From the NCBI GenBank assembly GCA_027293795.1, contig JAPYLE010000080.1:1-7855 (forward strand): 7,855 bases of DNA, written 5' to 3'. Both the position numbers and the translations under genes were made by a program. The notes beneath the pieces are model-generated. The model was given only the letters and a program-made list of their open reading frames with translations. It made no database searches and had not been told where the DNA came from. The DNA comes from Rickettsia endosymbiont of Ixodes persulcatus (GTDB lineage Bacteria; Pseudomonadota; Alphaproteobacteria; Rickettsiales; Rickettsiaceae). This document shows positions 1-6,712 of this stretch, piece after piece (the stretch's first letter is position 1; every line of letters begins with the position of its first letter).

Positions 1-669
1 CCCGCCATGCTTACCGTATAAACCGACCGTATGAACTTCGTCGATAAAGGTTAAAGCGTTATATTTTTTGGCTAAGTTAATTATATCTTTGATAGGCGAG
101 AAGAAACCATCCATAGAGTAGGCCGATTCAAAAACAATAATTTTCGGCCTATTAACATCGACTGATTGCAGAAGCTCTGCTAGATGCTTAACGTCTAAAT
201 GTCTGTATATATATTTCTCGGCTCTTGAACTTGTAATTCCTGCAATTATTGATGCATGATTTAGCTCATCGGAGAAAAATACTATATCCGGCATGATTTT
301 AGCAAGGCTTGCAAGCGTTGTATCATTTGCAACAAAACCAGATGTAAAAACTAAAGCTGCTTTTTTATTGTGTAAACTTGCAAGCTCTTTCTCAAGTTCA
401 AGAATGGCAGTATTATTACCGCCGATATTGCGGGTTCCGCCTGATCCAACACCGTATTTTAGTAAAGCATCTATAGAAGCTTGCATTACTTTTGTATGTT
501 TACTCATACCCAAATAGTCATTAATGCACCACATAACTATTTGTTTATCTTCATGCTCTGCAAAAGGAAAATTATCTGCTTGTCTTTTTAAAGCTTTAAA
601 CTCTCGATATCTTCCTTCGCTTTTGATCTTATCTATATGTTTGCTAAATATAGTATCGTAATAAAACAT
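1..669 (-). CDS. hemA: 5-aminolevulinate synthase, N-terminal 223 residues (runs off left edge)
   Basis: Encodes the PLP enzyme that condenses glycine with succinyl-CoA to make 5-aminolevulinate, the first step of haem synthesis by the alphaproteobacterial (C4, Shemin) route, in the cytoplasm. The minus-strand frame is open from ATG (669-667) to base 1. Visible family motifs: YGVGSGGTRNIGG at residues 72-84 (substrate and PLP pocket), FTSGFVAN at 108-115, FSDELNHAS at 132-140 with the His that stacks on PLP (H138), and FIDEVHTVGLYG at 208-219 with the Asp that binds the PLP ring nitrogen (D210). The catalytic Lys lies beyond the edge. Family members are about 400 residues, so roughly 55 percent is present. 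No clear Shine-Dalgarno precedes the ATG, which is chosen because it gives the usual N-terminus (MFYYDTIF). It follows htpG on the same strand after a 193-base gap that holds a repeat. No lesion is seen. Confidence 0.96.
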   Translation of the reverse strand, partial: MFYYDTIFSKHIDKIKSEGRYREFKALKRQADNFPFAEHEDKQIVMWCINDYLGMSKHTKVMQASIDALLKYGVGSGGTRNIGGNNTAILELEKELASLHNKKAALVFTSGFVANDTTLASLAKIMPDIVFFSDELNHASIIAGITSSRAEKYIYRHLDVKHLAELLQSVDVNRPKIIVFESAYSMDGFFSPIKDIINLAKKYNALTFIDEVHTVGLYGKHGG

Positions 670-713
670 TAGAACTATTGGTTTGTTAGAAATTTTTTAT
701 GTGAATTGTAAGA

Positions 714-814
714 CGCACTGTGTTATACCGTGGCTTGAACACGGTATCTATAAAAACAATAAAAAATATTATTATCTCTATTAGATCTCGCGATCAGGTT
801 GCGGGATGACAATG
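714..814. repeat. Rickettsial-type intergenic repeat with two hairpins
   Basis: A segment of higher GC content fills much of the hemA-htpG gap. It contains a perfect 8-bp inverted repeat (ataccgtg 725-732, cacggtat 740-747, 7-base loop). A second hairpin (785-793 with 799-807, 5-base loop) pairs fully only when transcribed from the plus strand, where two positions become G-U pairs. The sequence style (accgtgg...ccacggt followed by a Gcggga-TGACA end) is what I recognise as a dispersed non-coding repeat of spotted fever group Rickettsia. The boundaries are estimated and I do not assign a numbered RPE family. Neither hairpin is followed by a T-run on either strand, so it is not a typical Rho-independent terminator. 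Confidence 0.65.
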
Positions 815-862
815 GATTTCACGTTTGCAACCATTCTACATTAAAATTAAAGAAATTTAAAG

Positions 863-2728
863 TTATAATATGGCTTTTTGTACAATATCGTTTAATCTCT
901 TTGAAAACGCACCGGTATCAGCTACAGGTTCGCCCTCTAAAATACAGGCTTGATCAAACATTAGATTAACTAGCTCTTTATTATTTTTATTATTTATTTT
1001 TAAGTCGTGAAAGATTTTCTCTATAATTTTATTTTTAGGATTTAGCTCTAAATTTTTAGCGGAGGCATTAGCTATTTGCTTTTGCTCTATTAAAAACCTC
1101 TCCATACGAATATCCATAGCAGATTCGCTAACTGCAAGACAAGCAGGGCTTGAAGTAAGTTTTTTAGATATCTTAACATCATTAACTAAATCCCCTAGTG
1201 TCTCTTTAAAATAATCGGTTAGCAATTTATATTCATCATCGGATTTTTTACTATCTGTATTTTTTTCCTCAGACGGTGAAGTAGTTTGCTCTACATCGAT
1301 ATCGCTTCTAGTAGTAGATTTAATAGCATGCCCTTTATATTCGCTATTAACATTGACCCAAAAATCATCAACAGTATCGGTGAAAAGTAATACATCAATA
1401 TTTTTACTCAACAATCCTTCGATTTGCGGGCTTGAAAGTAATTTATCGGGATTATCACCGCTTAAATAATATATAGTATTTTGCCCTTCTTTAAAATTCG
1501 CTATATATTCGTCAAGGCTGATCATTTTATTATGCAAGGCACTTCTGAATATACATACCTCTAATAATTTTTCATGATCGGTAGTAGCCTCACATAATCC
1601 TTCTTTTAAAGCACCGCCGAAGTTAGCCCAGAACTTATTATACTCTTCAGGTGATTCTTCTTTCTTTTTCTTAAGTTCACCAAGTACTCTTTTTGTAATA
1701 GCATTTTTGATTTTCTCAAGTACGCTATTATGCTGTAGTGATTCACGGCTAATATTTAGCGGTAAATCTGCTGAATCAACCACACCTCGTAAAAATCTTA
1801 AATATGACGGAATTAAATCAATATTCTCATCAGAAATAAATACTCTTTTTATATATAATTTTACTCGCCTTTTGCGATCAGGATGGAATAAATCAAATGT
1901 TTTGCTTGAGGGAATAAAAAGTAGGTTAGTAAATTCTATAGCACCCTCGTTTTTATTATGCAGAGTAATCCACGGATCATCTATGGCGTAAGATAAGCTT
2001 TTATAAAATTCTTTATATTGTGCTTCCGTAATTTCTGATTTCGGTCTTGTCCATAATGCAGATGCGGAATTTAATTGTATTTCGCTGTTGCCGTTCTCAT
2101 CAAAGAAATATATCGGTACTGCTATGTGATCGGAATAGCTTTTAACAATATGCTTTAACCTGAAATGATCAAGGAAATTATCTTCTTCCTTTTGGATATG
2201 TAAAACAATCTCCGTACCTCTTGTGAATTCTTTATCTGAATTTGAGACAGTATATTCACCAAGCCCGTCTGATTCCCAAACATGGACTTTATCTTCCCCT
2301 GCTTTTCTTGAAGTTACAGTCACTTTATCGGCTACCATAAAACTTGAATAAAACCCAACGCCAAATTGACCGATTAGCATATTATCTTTTTTAGAATCAC
2401 CAGATAAGTTTTTAAGAAAATTTGCTGTCCCTGATCTTGCGATGGTACCAAGGTTCTTGATTAAATCCTCTTTATTCATGCCTATACCGTTATCACGAAT
2501 AATAATTTGTCCGTTATTCTTATCAATTTTAACCGTAATTTTAAAGTTACTATCCCCTGCTACTAATGTATTATTACTTTGAGATAAATAACGTAGTTTA
2601 TCGCAAGCATCTGAAGCATTGGAAATTAACTCTCTCATAAAAATTTCTTTATTACTATAAAGAGAATGAATCATTAAATTTAAAATCTTGCCAACCTCGG
2701 CATCAAACTTTTTCTTTTCCTGTGTCAT
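863..2728 (-). CDS. htpG: Chaperone HtpG (bacterial Hsp90)
   Basis: Cytoplasmic ATP-dependent dimeric chaperone of the Hsp90 family. It is 621 residues, the usual bacterial length, and uninterrupted. The N-terminal Bergerat (GHKL) ATPase fold shows all its motifs: RELISNASDACDKLR at 32-46 with catalytic Glu33 and Mg-binding Asn37, DNGIGM at 79-84 with the adenine-binding Asp79, GTIARSGT at 94-101, and GQFGVGFYSSF at 120-130 (lid and glycine-rich loop). The middle domain follows, with the conserved stretch LPLNISRESLQ carrying the catalytic-loop Arg. The C-terminal dimerisation domain ends in KRLNDIVQKAIL. As in bacteria generally, there is no MEEVD tail. Start is ATG at 2728-2726, giving the normal MTQEKKKF N-terminus. 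No strong Shine-Dalgarno is visible. The gene lies between the UPF0235 gene and hemA, all on the minus strand, with a 14-bp perfect hairpin upstream. Confidence 0.98.
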   Translation of the reverse strand: MTQEKKKFDAEVGKILNLMIHSLYSNKEIFMRELISNASDACDKLRYLSQSNNTLVAGDSNFKITVKIDKNNGQIIIRDNGIGMNKEDLIKNLGTIARSGTANFLKNLSGDSKKDNMLIGQFGVGFYSSFMVADKVTVTSRKAGEDKVHVWESDGLGEYTVSNSDKEFTRGTEIVLHIQKEEDNFLDHFRLKHIVKSYSDHIAVPIYFFDENGNSEIQLNSASALWTRPKSEITEAQYKEFYKSLSYAIDDPWITLHNKNEGAIEFTNLLFIPSSKTFDLFHPDRKRRVKLYIKRVFISDENIDLIPSYLRFLRGVVDSADLPLNISRESLQHNSVLEKIKNAITKRVLGELKKKKEESPEEYNKFWANFGGALKEGLCEATTDHEKLLEVCIFRSALHNKMISLDEYIANFKEGQNTIYYLSGDNPDKLLSSPQIEGLLSKNIDVLLFTDTVDDFWVNVNSEYKGHAIKSTTRSDIDVEQTTSPSEEKNTDSKKSDDEYKLLTDYFKETLGDLVNDVKISKKLTSSPACLAVSESAMDIRMERFLIEQKQIANASAKNLELNPKNKIIEKIFHDLKINNKNNKELVNLMFDQACILEGEPVADTGAFSKRLNDIVQKAIL

Positions 2729-2738
2729 ATTAAACCAA

Positions 2739-2767
2739 TTTATAAATTATTTTTTCCTCATTTTAAG
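2739..2767 (-). promoter_or_regulatory. Candidate htpG promoter (weak)
   Basis: On the minus strand, CTTAAA (2767-2762) and TATAAA (2744-2739) are separated by 17 bases. The first box can be read as a degenerate sigma32 or sigma70 -35. The predicted transcript would start about 2732, only a few bases before the ATG, so it would be nearly leaderless. That weakens the call in such AT-rich DNA. No match to the sigma32 -10 consensus (CCCCAT) is visible. Confidence 0.25.
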
Positions 2768-2810
2768 GAAATTTAAGCTTTATGGCATGCATAGCTTGGT
2801 AAATACTCTT

Positions 2811-2842
2811 AATGTCATTCCCGCCTACGCGGGAATGACATT
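2811..2842. repeat. Perfect 14-bp palindromic hairpin, rickettsial dispersed element type
   Basis: The arms aatgtcattcccgc (2811-2824) and gcgggaatgacatt (2829-2842) are exact reverse complements with a 4-base loop (ctac). The GC-rich core stands out against AT-rich surroundings. It sits between the stop of the UPF0235 gene and the start of htpG, both transcribed leftward, so it would form a strong hairpin in any read-through transcript. The bases beyond it in that direction are not a U-run, so simple termination is not clearly supported. The TGTCATTCC core is shared with the element at 5672-5803. Confidence 0.8.
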
Positions 2843-2865
2843 GGCAGCCTAGCAACAATATCCTC

Positions 2866-3183
2866 TTATTTAATATAGGAATTAATAATCGAATTTAAAT
2901 AGTCTTCATCAATATTTTTTATCAATATCGTTTTTAAGCTATGAGTATGACCTTTAATAATTTCGATATTACTGCGTGATAATTGCCATTCTTTTGCTAG
3001 GTAATTTATGATTTCTTCATTAGCTTTACCTTGCTCAGCTGCAGCTTTTATAGATAATTTTAGATACGGAATATTGTTAATAATTACAAAATCGCTAATT
3101 AGATTCTGTTTAGAATTAGGCTTTACTTTAAGATTAAGTAAAGTCTGATGTGAAGAAGAATTGTAATTGTAGAACTTATCCAT
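2866..3183 (-). CDS. UPF0235 / DUF167 (YggU-like) family protein
   Basis: A 105-residue protein of the small conserved DUF167 (YggU) family, whose biochemical role is not established. What identifies it: the N-terminal strand LLNLKVKPNSKQ at 15-26, then YLKLSIKAAAEQGKANEE at 40-57 with the family-typical GKAN (52-55), a helix INYLAKEWQLS, and the closing strand NIEIIKGHTHSLKTILI. Length fits the family (about 100 residues). Start is ATG at 3183-3181, with no obvious Shine-Dalgarno. It is head-to-head with the tRNA-Arg promoter, 96 bases away, and upstream of htpG on the same strand with 137 bases between, most of which is the palindromic hairpin and AT-rich DNA. No signal peptide or membrane segment is visible. 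The family call is secure and the function is unknown. Confidence 0.9.
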   Translation of the reverse strand: MDKFYNYNSSSHQTLLNLKVKPNSKQNLISDFVIINNIPYLKLSIKAAAEQGKANEEIINYLAKEWQLSRSNIEIIKGHTHSLKTILIKNIDEDYLNSIINSYIK

Positions 3184-3232
3184 GAATATTTTTTATCACA
3201 TTTGCTTATTATTTCTAATAAAAAAAGAATCC

Positions 3233-3261
3233 TTGAAAAATTTTGCTTAAACTGATATAAA
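3233..3261 (+). promoter_or_regulatory. Sigma70-type promoter of tRNA-Arg
   Basis: TTGAAA (3233-3238) and TATAAA (3256-3261) are 17 bases apart. Each box matches the consensus at five of six positions. The implied start (about 3268) gives a leader of roughly 11 bases before the tRNA at 3280. Position and spacing make this one of the better-supported promoters in the window. Confidence 0.65.
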
Positions 3262-3279
3262 GTTTACCGTAAATGTTTA

Positions 3280-3356
3280 GCACCCTTAGCTCAGCTGGAT
3301 AGAGCAACAGATTTCTAATCTGTGGGTCAGAGGTTCGAATCCTTTAGGGTGCGCCA
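3280..3356 (+). tRNA. tRNA-Arg, anticodon TCT, with encoded CCA
   Basis: Decodes AGA (and possibly AGG) arginine codons, the favoured Arg codons in AT-rich genomes. The cloverleaf folds completely: acceptor GCACCCT (3280-3286) with AGGGTGC (3346-3352), D-stem GCTC with GAGC, anticodon stem ACAGA (3307-3311) with TCTGT (3319-3323), loop TTTCTAA with anticodon TCT at 3314-3316, variable loop GGGTC, T-stem AGAGG with CCTTT (one G-U) and T-loop TTCGAAT. The discriminator is G3353, followed by a genomic CCA at 3354-3356. It stands alone, and the next 240 bases hold no RNA partner. Confidence 0.97.
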
Positions 3357-3598
3357 TTCTTCATTTTTCGATAAATTTGTAAGTATATAAACCAATCACA
3401 CTTTGAACTGTATCGATTATCCTTGATTAACTGCTGAATCTTTTACAAACCAATAAACTAGGATTATAGTTGCTAAAATGCAAAATAACTAAAAGTTATT
3501 AATGTACTTAAAGTTAAAAAGCTATTTATTATTGCAATTTTTTAATTTTTGTTTTTAATTGTAATCAACTATTATTAATATAAATAAAATAACTTTTT
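3357..3598. other. AT-rich gap with no supported gene
   Basis: The 242 bases between the tRNA and the SpoT-like pseudogene are very AT-rich. I see no coding frame with family resemblance. The only structure is a 7-bp stem (3484-3490 with 3494-3500) made almost wholly of A-T pairs and without a T-run, which is weak as a terminator. A promoter for the downstream gene cannot be placed with confidence. Confidence 0.5.
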
Positions 3599-4196
3599 AT
3601 GGAAGATTTAAGCTCTTGGAAAGAAAAGTTTGAAATTTGTGTTTATGGTAAAAAATTACTTGATAAACTTGAATATTTAAACACTAAAGTAAAAAATCCT
3701 ATGGATATCCTTGAAATCAAGAAAGGGATGTATTACGCTCGCAAATATTATGGCTCACAAATCCGTCAATCCTCACTATTCACACCCGATTGAAGCGGCG
3801 ATTATGCTAGCTGCATTTGCGGCAGATGAAGCTCCTAAGCTTTATACTACTATTATGCTGCAAGTTGCACTACTTCATGATACTATTGAGGATACAGAAC
3901 TTACAGAAGAAATGATCATCAAGATTTTTGGTAAAGAAGTAGCAAAACATGTAGAGGGTTTAACTAGGGTTAAACCTTATGGAAAAATTAGTGTCGAAGA
4001 AAATCTGCCCCTATTAATTAAGCAAAAAAGATATGATACCGCACTTATAAAATTATTTGATCGTATTCATAATGTACAAACATTAGCAGCTAAGTCGCCT
4101 GAGAAAGCAAAGAAGATTATAGAAGAGACTTTTAATAATTTTATAATTCTTGCTGAGTACCTTAAACTAAGAAATATTAAAGGAAAACTGCTATAA
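3599..4196 (+). pseudogene. SpoT-like (p)ppGpp hydrolase (HD domain), split by a frameshift
   Basis: A short relative of RelA/SpoT containing only the HD hydrolase domain. In intact form it would cleave (p)ppGpp. No synthetase, TGS or ACT domain follows. The frame from ATG 3599 reads MEDLSSWKEK to YYGSQIRQS and stops at 3791-3793. The family sequence resumes in another frame from about 3768: PHYSHPIEAAIMLAAF, then LLHDTIEDT with the HD pair at 3876-3881 and the ED pair at 3888-3893, then EGLTRVKPYGK and LIKLFDRIHNVQTL, to the stop at 4196. RelA/SpoT proteins have R-x-S-G-(E/D)-P-Y-x-x-HP here. The S-G-acid codons are missing, consistent with loss of 8 bases at 3770. Internal ATGs (for example at 3711) allow a downstream product, but it would lack the first helices of the fold. 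Rickettsiae carry many split spoT-like genes, so decay is plausible. It converges on the transporter pseudogene 11 bases away. Confidence 0.85.
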
Positions 4197-4207
4197 ATAT
4201 TTATCAA

Positions 4208-5552
4208 TTAAGCAGACATCGCCAAAGAAGAAGCAAAAGATTTTGTCGGGTAATTCCCACTTTCTTTCTCCAATCTTTCAAAATGAAATATACCAAATCC
4301 AATACTTGTCAGAATCATAACAATTAATACTCCCCAGTTTCCAAAGACTTTTATTAAATGAGGAAAACCAAAAGAGCTAATAACATACATACAAGCAGCT
4401 GATAAAGCATATGTAAATGTTACGGAAGTAAAGTGTTTAAAGATTGGAAAATGTCTAAAACAATTTGGTACAGCCGGCATAACATTGATGGCAAAAGCCA
4501 TTATAAGTGATTGAATAATAAATATTTGATTTGGATTTGAAGCTTTATTTAATGAATATGGACATAGTAGTATTATAATAGTAAACATACCTAATAATGC
4601 TTTTAGAATTTTAAAAGGATATATCTTATAACTTAATGCCGCTACTATTATTATACTTATAAGTTCTATTATAGATAGCTTGAAGTTTTGTTTGATAACT
4701 TGATCAGGAGTACAGTTAAATTTAGTTACAAGAATATCACCACAATAAATGTATGCAAAATAAAAACATACAGGCCATGCACAATCCATTATAAATAGAG
4801 CTATTGCTGTCTTTTTATCAATTTTTTCTTTCCCAATAGGATTATTTTCTAATACTTTATATATCTCTATTAGCTTTTTCAAAAGTTTTAAGTAATTTAA
4901 GCTTTGCATTGGCAAATTCAGGAGTTTCTCGTAATGCGGTTCTAATGTTCCTACAACAGCAATTTCCTACAACAGCAATAATTGCACCGATACCAAATGC
5001 ATAATGCCAATTAAAGCCATAAGAAGTAACAATAGTAGCAATCCCTAAAGCCACGAAAGTTCCTACAGTAGAGAAAACCGTAGCTAAGGCTACAATAGGA
5101 TATTGTATTGAAGGTTTAGTAAACTCGGTTAAATAAACTTCTGTTCCTATTACCTCTCCCATTGAGGACATACCCAATTCTACATAATATTATTATAATA
5201 GAAGCTGTTATACCAATTTCATTGTAAGTAGGAAGTGATGCCATTACTATACATGAAGTAGCCATCATCATAGTTGTTATAACTACTGTAGTTTTTTGCC
5301 CATATGTGTCGCCTAAATATCCAAAAACAAGTGCCCCTAAAGGTCTAAAGATAAAAGTAGCACATAAAGCTGCTTAGAGTAAAGCGAAGTAGCATAAGTA
5401 TCAGCTTTTGGAAAAAAGCTCATTAAGAAATACAGACATATGGATATACAGCATAAGATCAAAATATTCCAATAAGGTTCCTACAGATAACAACCCTACA
5501 GCTTGTTTCTGCTCTTTAGTTAAGCTTCTTTGTTTTTTTCGTAGCCTAGCAT
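4208..5552 (-). pseudogene. ProP-family MFS transporter (proline/betaine type), multiply frameshifted
   Basis: Remnant of a 12-helix major facilitator superfamily symporter of the ProP group common in Rickettsia. Read leftward from ATG 5552, homology-like sequence continues to the stop at 4210-4208 but changes frame repeatedly. The N-terminus (SLTKEQKQAVGLLSVGT, then FDLMLYIHM) is out of frame with the ATG after an A-run (T7 at 5533-5539). A shift follows at the A6 run 5412-5417, and another with an in-frame stop at 5374-5380. The MFS loop motif RPLGALVFGYLGDTYG is intact. Bases are lost near 5176, before GMSSMGEVIG. A 16-bp duplication lies at 4948-4979 and a TA-repeat shift at 4858-4864. 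The C-terminal half (residues KVLENNPIGKEK to SSLAMSA) is one open frame. Upstream, TTGACT (5610-5605) and TATAAA (5590-5585) are only 14 bases apart, so a working promoter is doubtful. The transported substrate is inferred from the family only. Confidence 0.88.
4948..4979. repeat. Perfect 16-bp tandem duplication inside the transporter pseudogene
   Basis: ttcctacaacagcaat occurs twice in direct succession (4948-4963 and 4964-4979). On the coding (minus) strand it produces the odd stretch GNCCCRNIRT between IIAVVG and ALRETPEF. Sixteen is not a multiple of three, so another small indel must lie beside it for both flanks to share one frame. Confidence 0.95.
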
Positions 5553-5671
5553 AATTTTTGTATAAAAAATTAAATTGTAAAAAATTTATACTGTTTTATA
5601 TAAAAGTCAATAGGAGATTTCGCATTGTATGAGGTATTGCCTAAAAAGAATTGTTTGGGGTAGCCTAGTGC
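5553..5671. other. Gap between transporter remnant and palindromic element
   Basis: About 120 AT-rich bases with no supported gene. The part next to the transporter holds its suboptimal promoter-like boxes (5585-5610). The part near 5611-5670 is less AT-rich and may be the worn edge of the repeat element that follows, but I cannot show this without other copies to compare. Confidence 0.35.
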
Positions 5672-5803
5672 TTCTATGTCATTCCTAGCTAAAAGTGGGA
5701 ATCCAGAAAAAGTGAAATTATTTGAACTTTTAATTTTAAAAATTCAGCGTATTTATACTTTTTAGCGAATGGATTCCCGCTTTTAGCTAGGAATGACATA
5801 GAA
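5672..5803. repeat. Long palindromic intergenic element, 34-bp terminal arms
   Basis: The arm 5672-5705 is the reverse complement of 5770-5803 with a single difference (T5696 against G5779, still a U-G pair in RNA). The outer part reads ctatgtcattcctagc and the inner part ends in gggaatcca. The 64-base centre also has partial symmetry (aaaaagt near 5707, acttttt near 5757). The organisation resembles a rickettsial palindromic element or a small inverted-repeat (MITE-like) element. It lies just downstream of the lipoprotein gene stop and would form a long hairpin in its transcript. No target-site duplication is evident and no protein is encoded. Confidence 0.8.
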
Positions 5804-5867
5804 CGCTTTTTTAGAACCATGCAACAACATCGGTTTCTTTTCGCCATGATTATTCTAAATTCAAATA

Positions 5868-6701
5868 CTAATTATCACAAATCAGAGGAATATCTAATAT
5901 ATTAGACCAAACTTTATCCCAACCTTTTGCGTGAGAAATATTAGGAAAAGTTTGCTTTTTTACACACGGTGAGCTGCTTGTTTTTACGTAAAGTTCTGCT
6001 ATGAAAGGCGGAACTCTTTTGTCATTCATGCCGGCGAGATGTAATTGTGGGATATTATTAACCTGCTTTGCATAATTTATTGGGTTTAACGATTTAACTA
6101 AGTAACCACGATAATTATGATATTTATCAAACTTTTTAGTATCTAAATTACCGGCAATCGTTATAATATCTTTCACATTACTATTTTGACTAGCGATTAA
6201 TATTGTAAGTCCACCACCGCCTGAAAAACCGACTAAGCTAAATTTTTGTCCGTTATTAACAATATTTATGACATTGTTAATTGAATCTACGACTTCTTGC
6301 CCCATTCTTTTATCTAACCAATAATCGCTAATGCATTTTGGGTTCATTTCTAAAGGCGTATATTGACAAGGTCTTGCTATATAAACGATATTCGGTCTTT
6401 TATCGATTGTAGCAAGCTTCAAGAGCATCGGATTAACGGGAGTAGGATTATCGGAATTAGTGGATCCATCTGCAAGATGCCCATCCCCTTCAATATAGAA
6501 TACAAAAGGTAAGTTACGGTCGGTAATACGCTGATAAGTCGTAAGAGTAAAATCACCTCCGTTTACTAGCTGCATCTGAAAGTTATTTTGAGTTGCTATA
6601 TCTTGCGAATGCTTTACCCTACTAGCTACATCATGAGTAGTAGAACACCCTGAAAGAAATATTGTTATGAAAAATATTATTGCCCAAATAAAATTTTTCA
6701 T
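5868..6701 (-). CDS. Putative lipoprotein, alpha/beta-hydrolase fold
   Basis: A 277-residue secreted lipoprotein with a serine-hydrolase fold. The substrate is unknown. The N-terminus is a typical lipoprotein signal: Lys2, a hydrophobic stretch from 4 to 16, and the lipobox LSGC with the lipidated Cys19. The catalytic apparatus is legible: nucleophile elbow GFSGGG with Ser160, acid Asp227 in GMNDKRVPP, and base His257 in NISHAKGW. The FYIEGDGH segment at 68-75 is in the oxyanion-loop position. Cys112, Cys123, Cys246 and Cys275 could form disulfides in the periplasm. Start is ATG at 6701-6699, chosen because it gives the full signal peptide. No Shine-Dalgarno is seen. It begins 11 bases after ssb on the same strand, so it is probably co-transcribed. 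It could be an esterase, peptidase-like or lipase-like enzyme, and the sequence alone does not decide. Confidence 0.85.
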   Translation of the reverse strand: MKNFIWAIIFFITIFLSGCSTTHDVASRVKHSQDIATQNNFQMQLVNGGDFTLTTYQRITDRNLPFVFYIEGDGHLADGSTNSDNPTPVNPMLLKLATIDKRPNIVYIARPCQYTPLEMNPKCISDYWLDKRMGQEVVDSINNVINIVNNGQKFSLVGFSGGGGLTILIASQNSNVKDIITIAGNLDTKKFDKYHNYRGYLVKSLNPINYAKQVNNIPQLHLAGMNDKRVPPFIAELYVKTSSSPCVKKQTFPNISHAKGWDKVWSNILDIPLICDN

Positions 6702-6712
6702 AACAATTTTGA

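Noticed and set aside
293..517. Open frame on the plus strand, 74 codons
   Set aside because: It is antisense to hemA, which is a clear enzyme gene on the minus strand. It shows no family resemblance and starts within conserved hemA codons.
1707..1991. Open frame on the plus strand, 94 codons
   Set aside because: It is antisense to the well-conserved middle domain of htpG and is explained by codon bias there.
2753..2771. Imperfect palindrome tttcctca-ttt-taaggaaa upstream of htpG as an operator
   Set aside because: It has one mismatch and is made mostly of A and T. It does not resemble a CIRCE or other known heat-shock operator. It is too weak to report as a site.
3484..3500. Small hairpin aataact-aaa-agttatt as a terminator after tRNA-Arg
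   Set aside because: It is nearly all A-T, has no T-run after it and lies more than 120 bases past the tRNA.
4869..4915. Start of an open frame reading MPMQSLNYLKLLKK before the transporter C-terminal half
   Set aside because: This stretch is the transporter's own ANAKLKLLKTFEKAN codons read out of frame. The true C-terminal frame begins only at the TA-repeat shift near 4864, so it is not a separate gene start.
5331..5343. Match of nine bases (cctttaggg) to the 3' end of tRNA-Arg, as a possible attachment-site copy
   Set aside because: It is on the opposite strand, very short, and lies in codons for the conserved transporter motif RPLGAL, so chance explains it.
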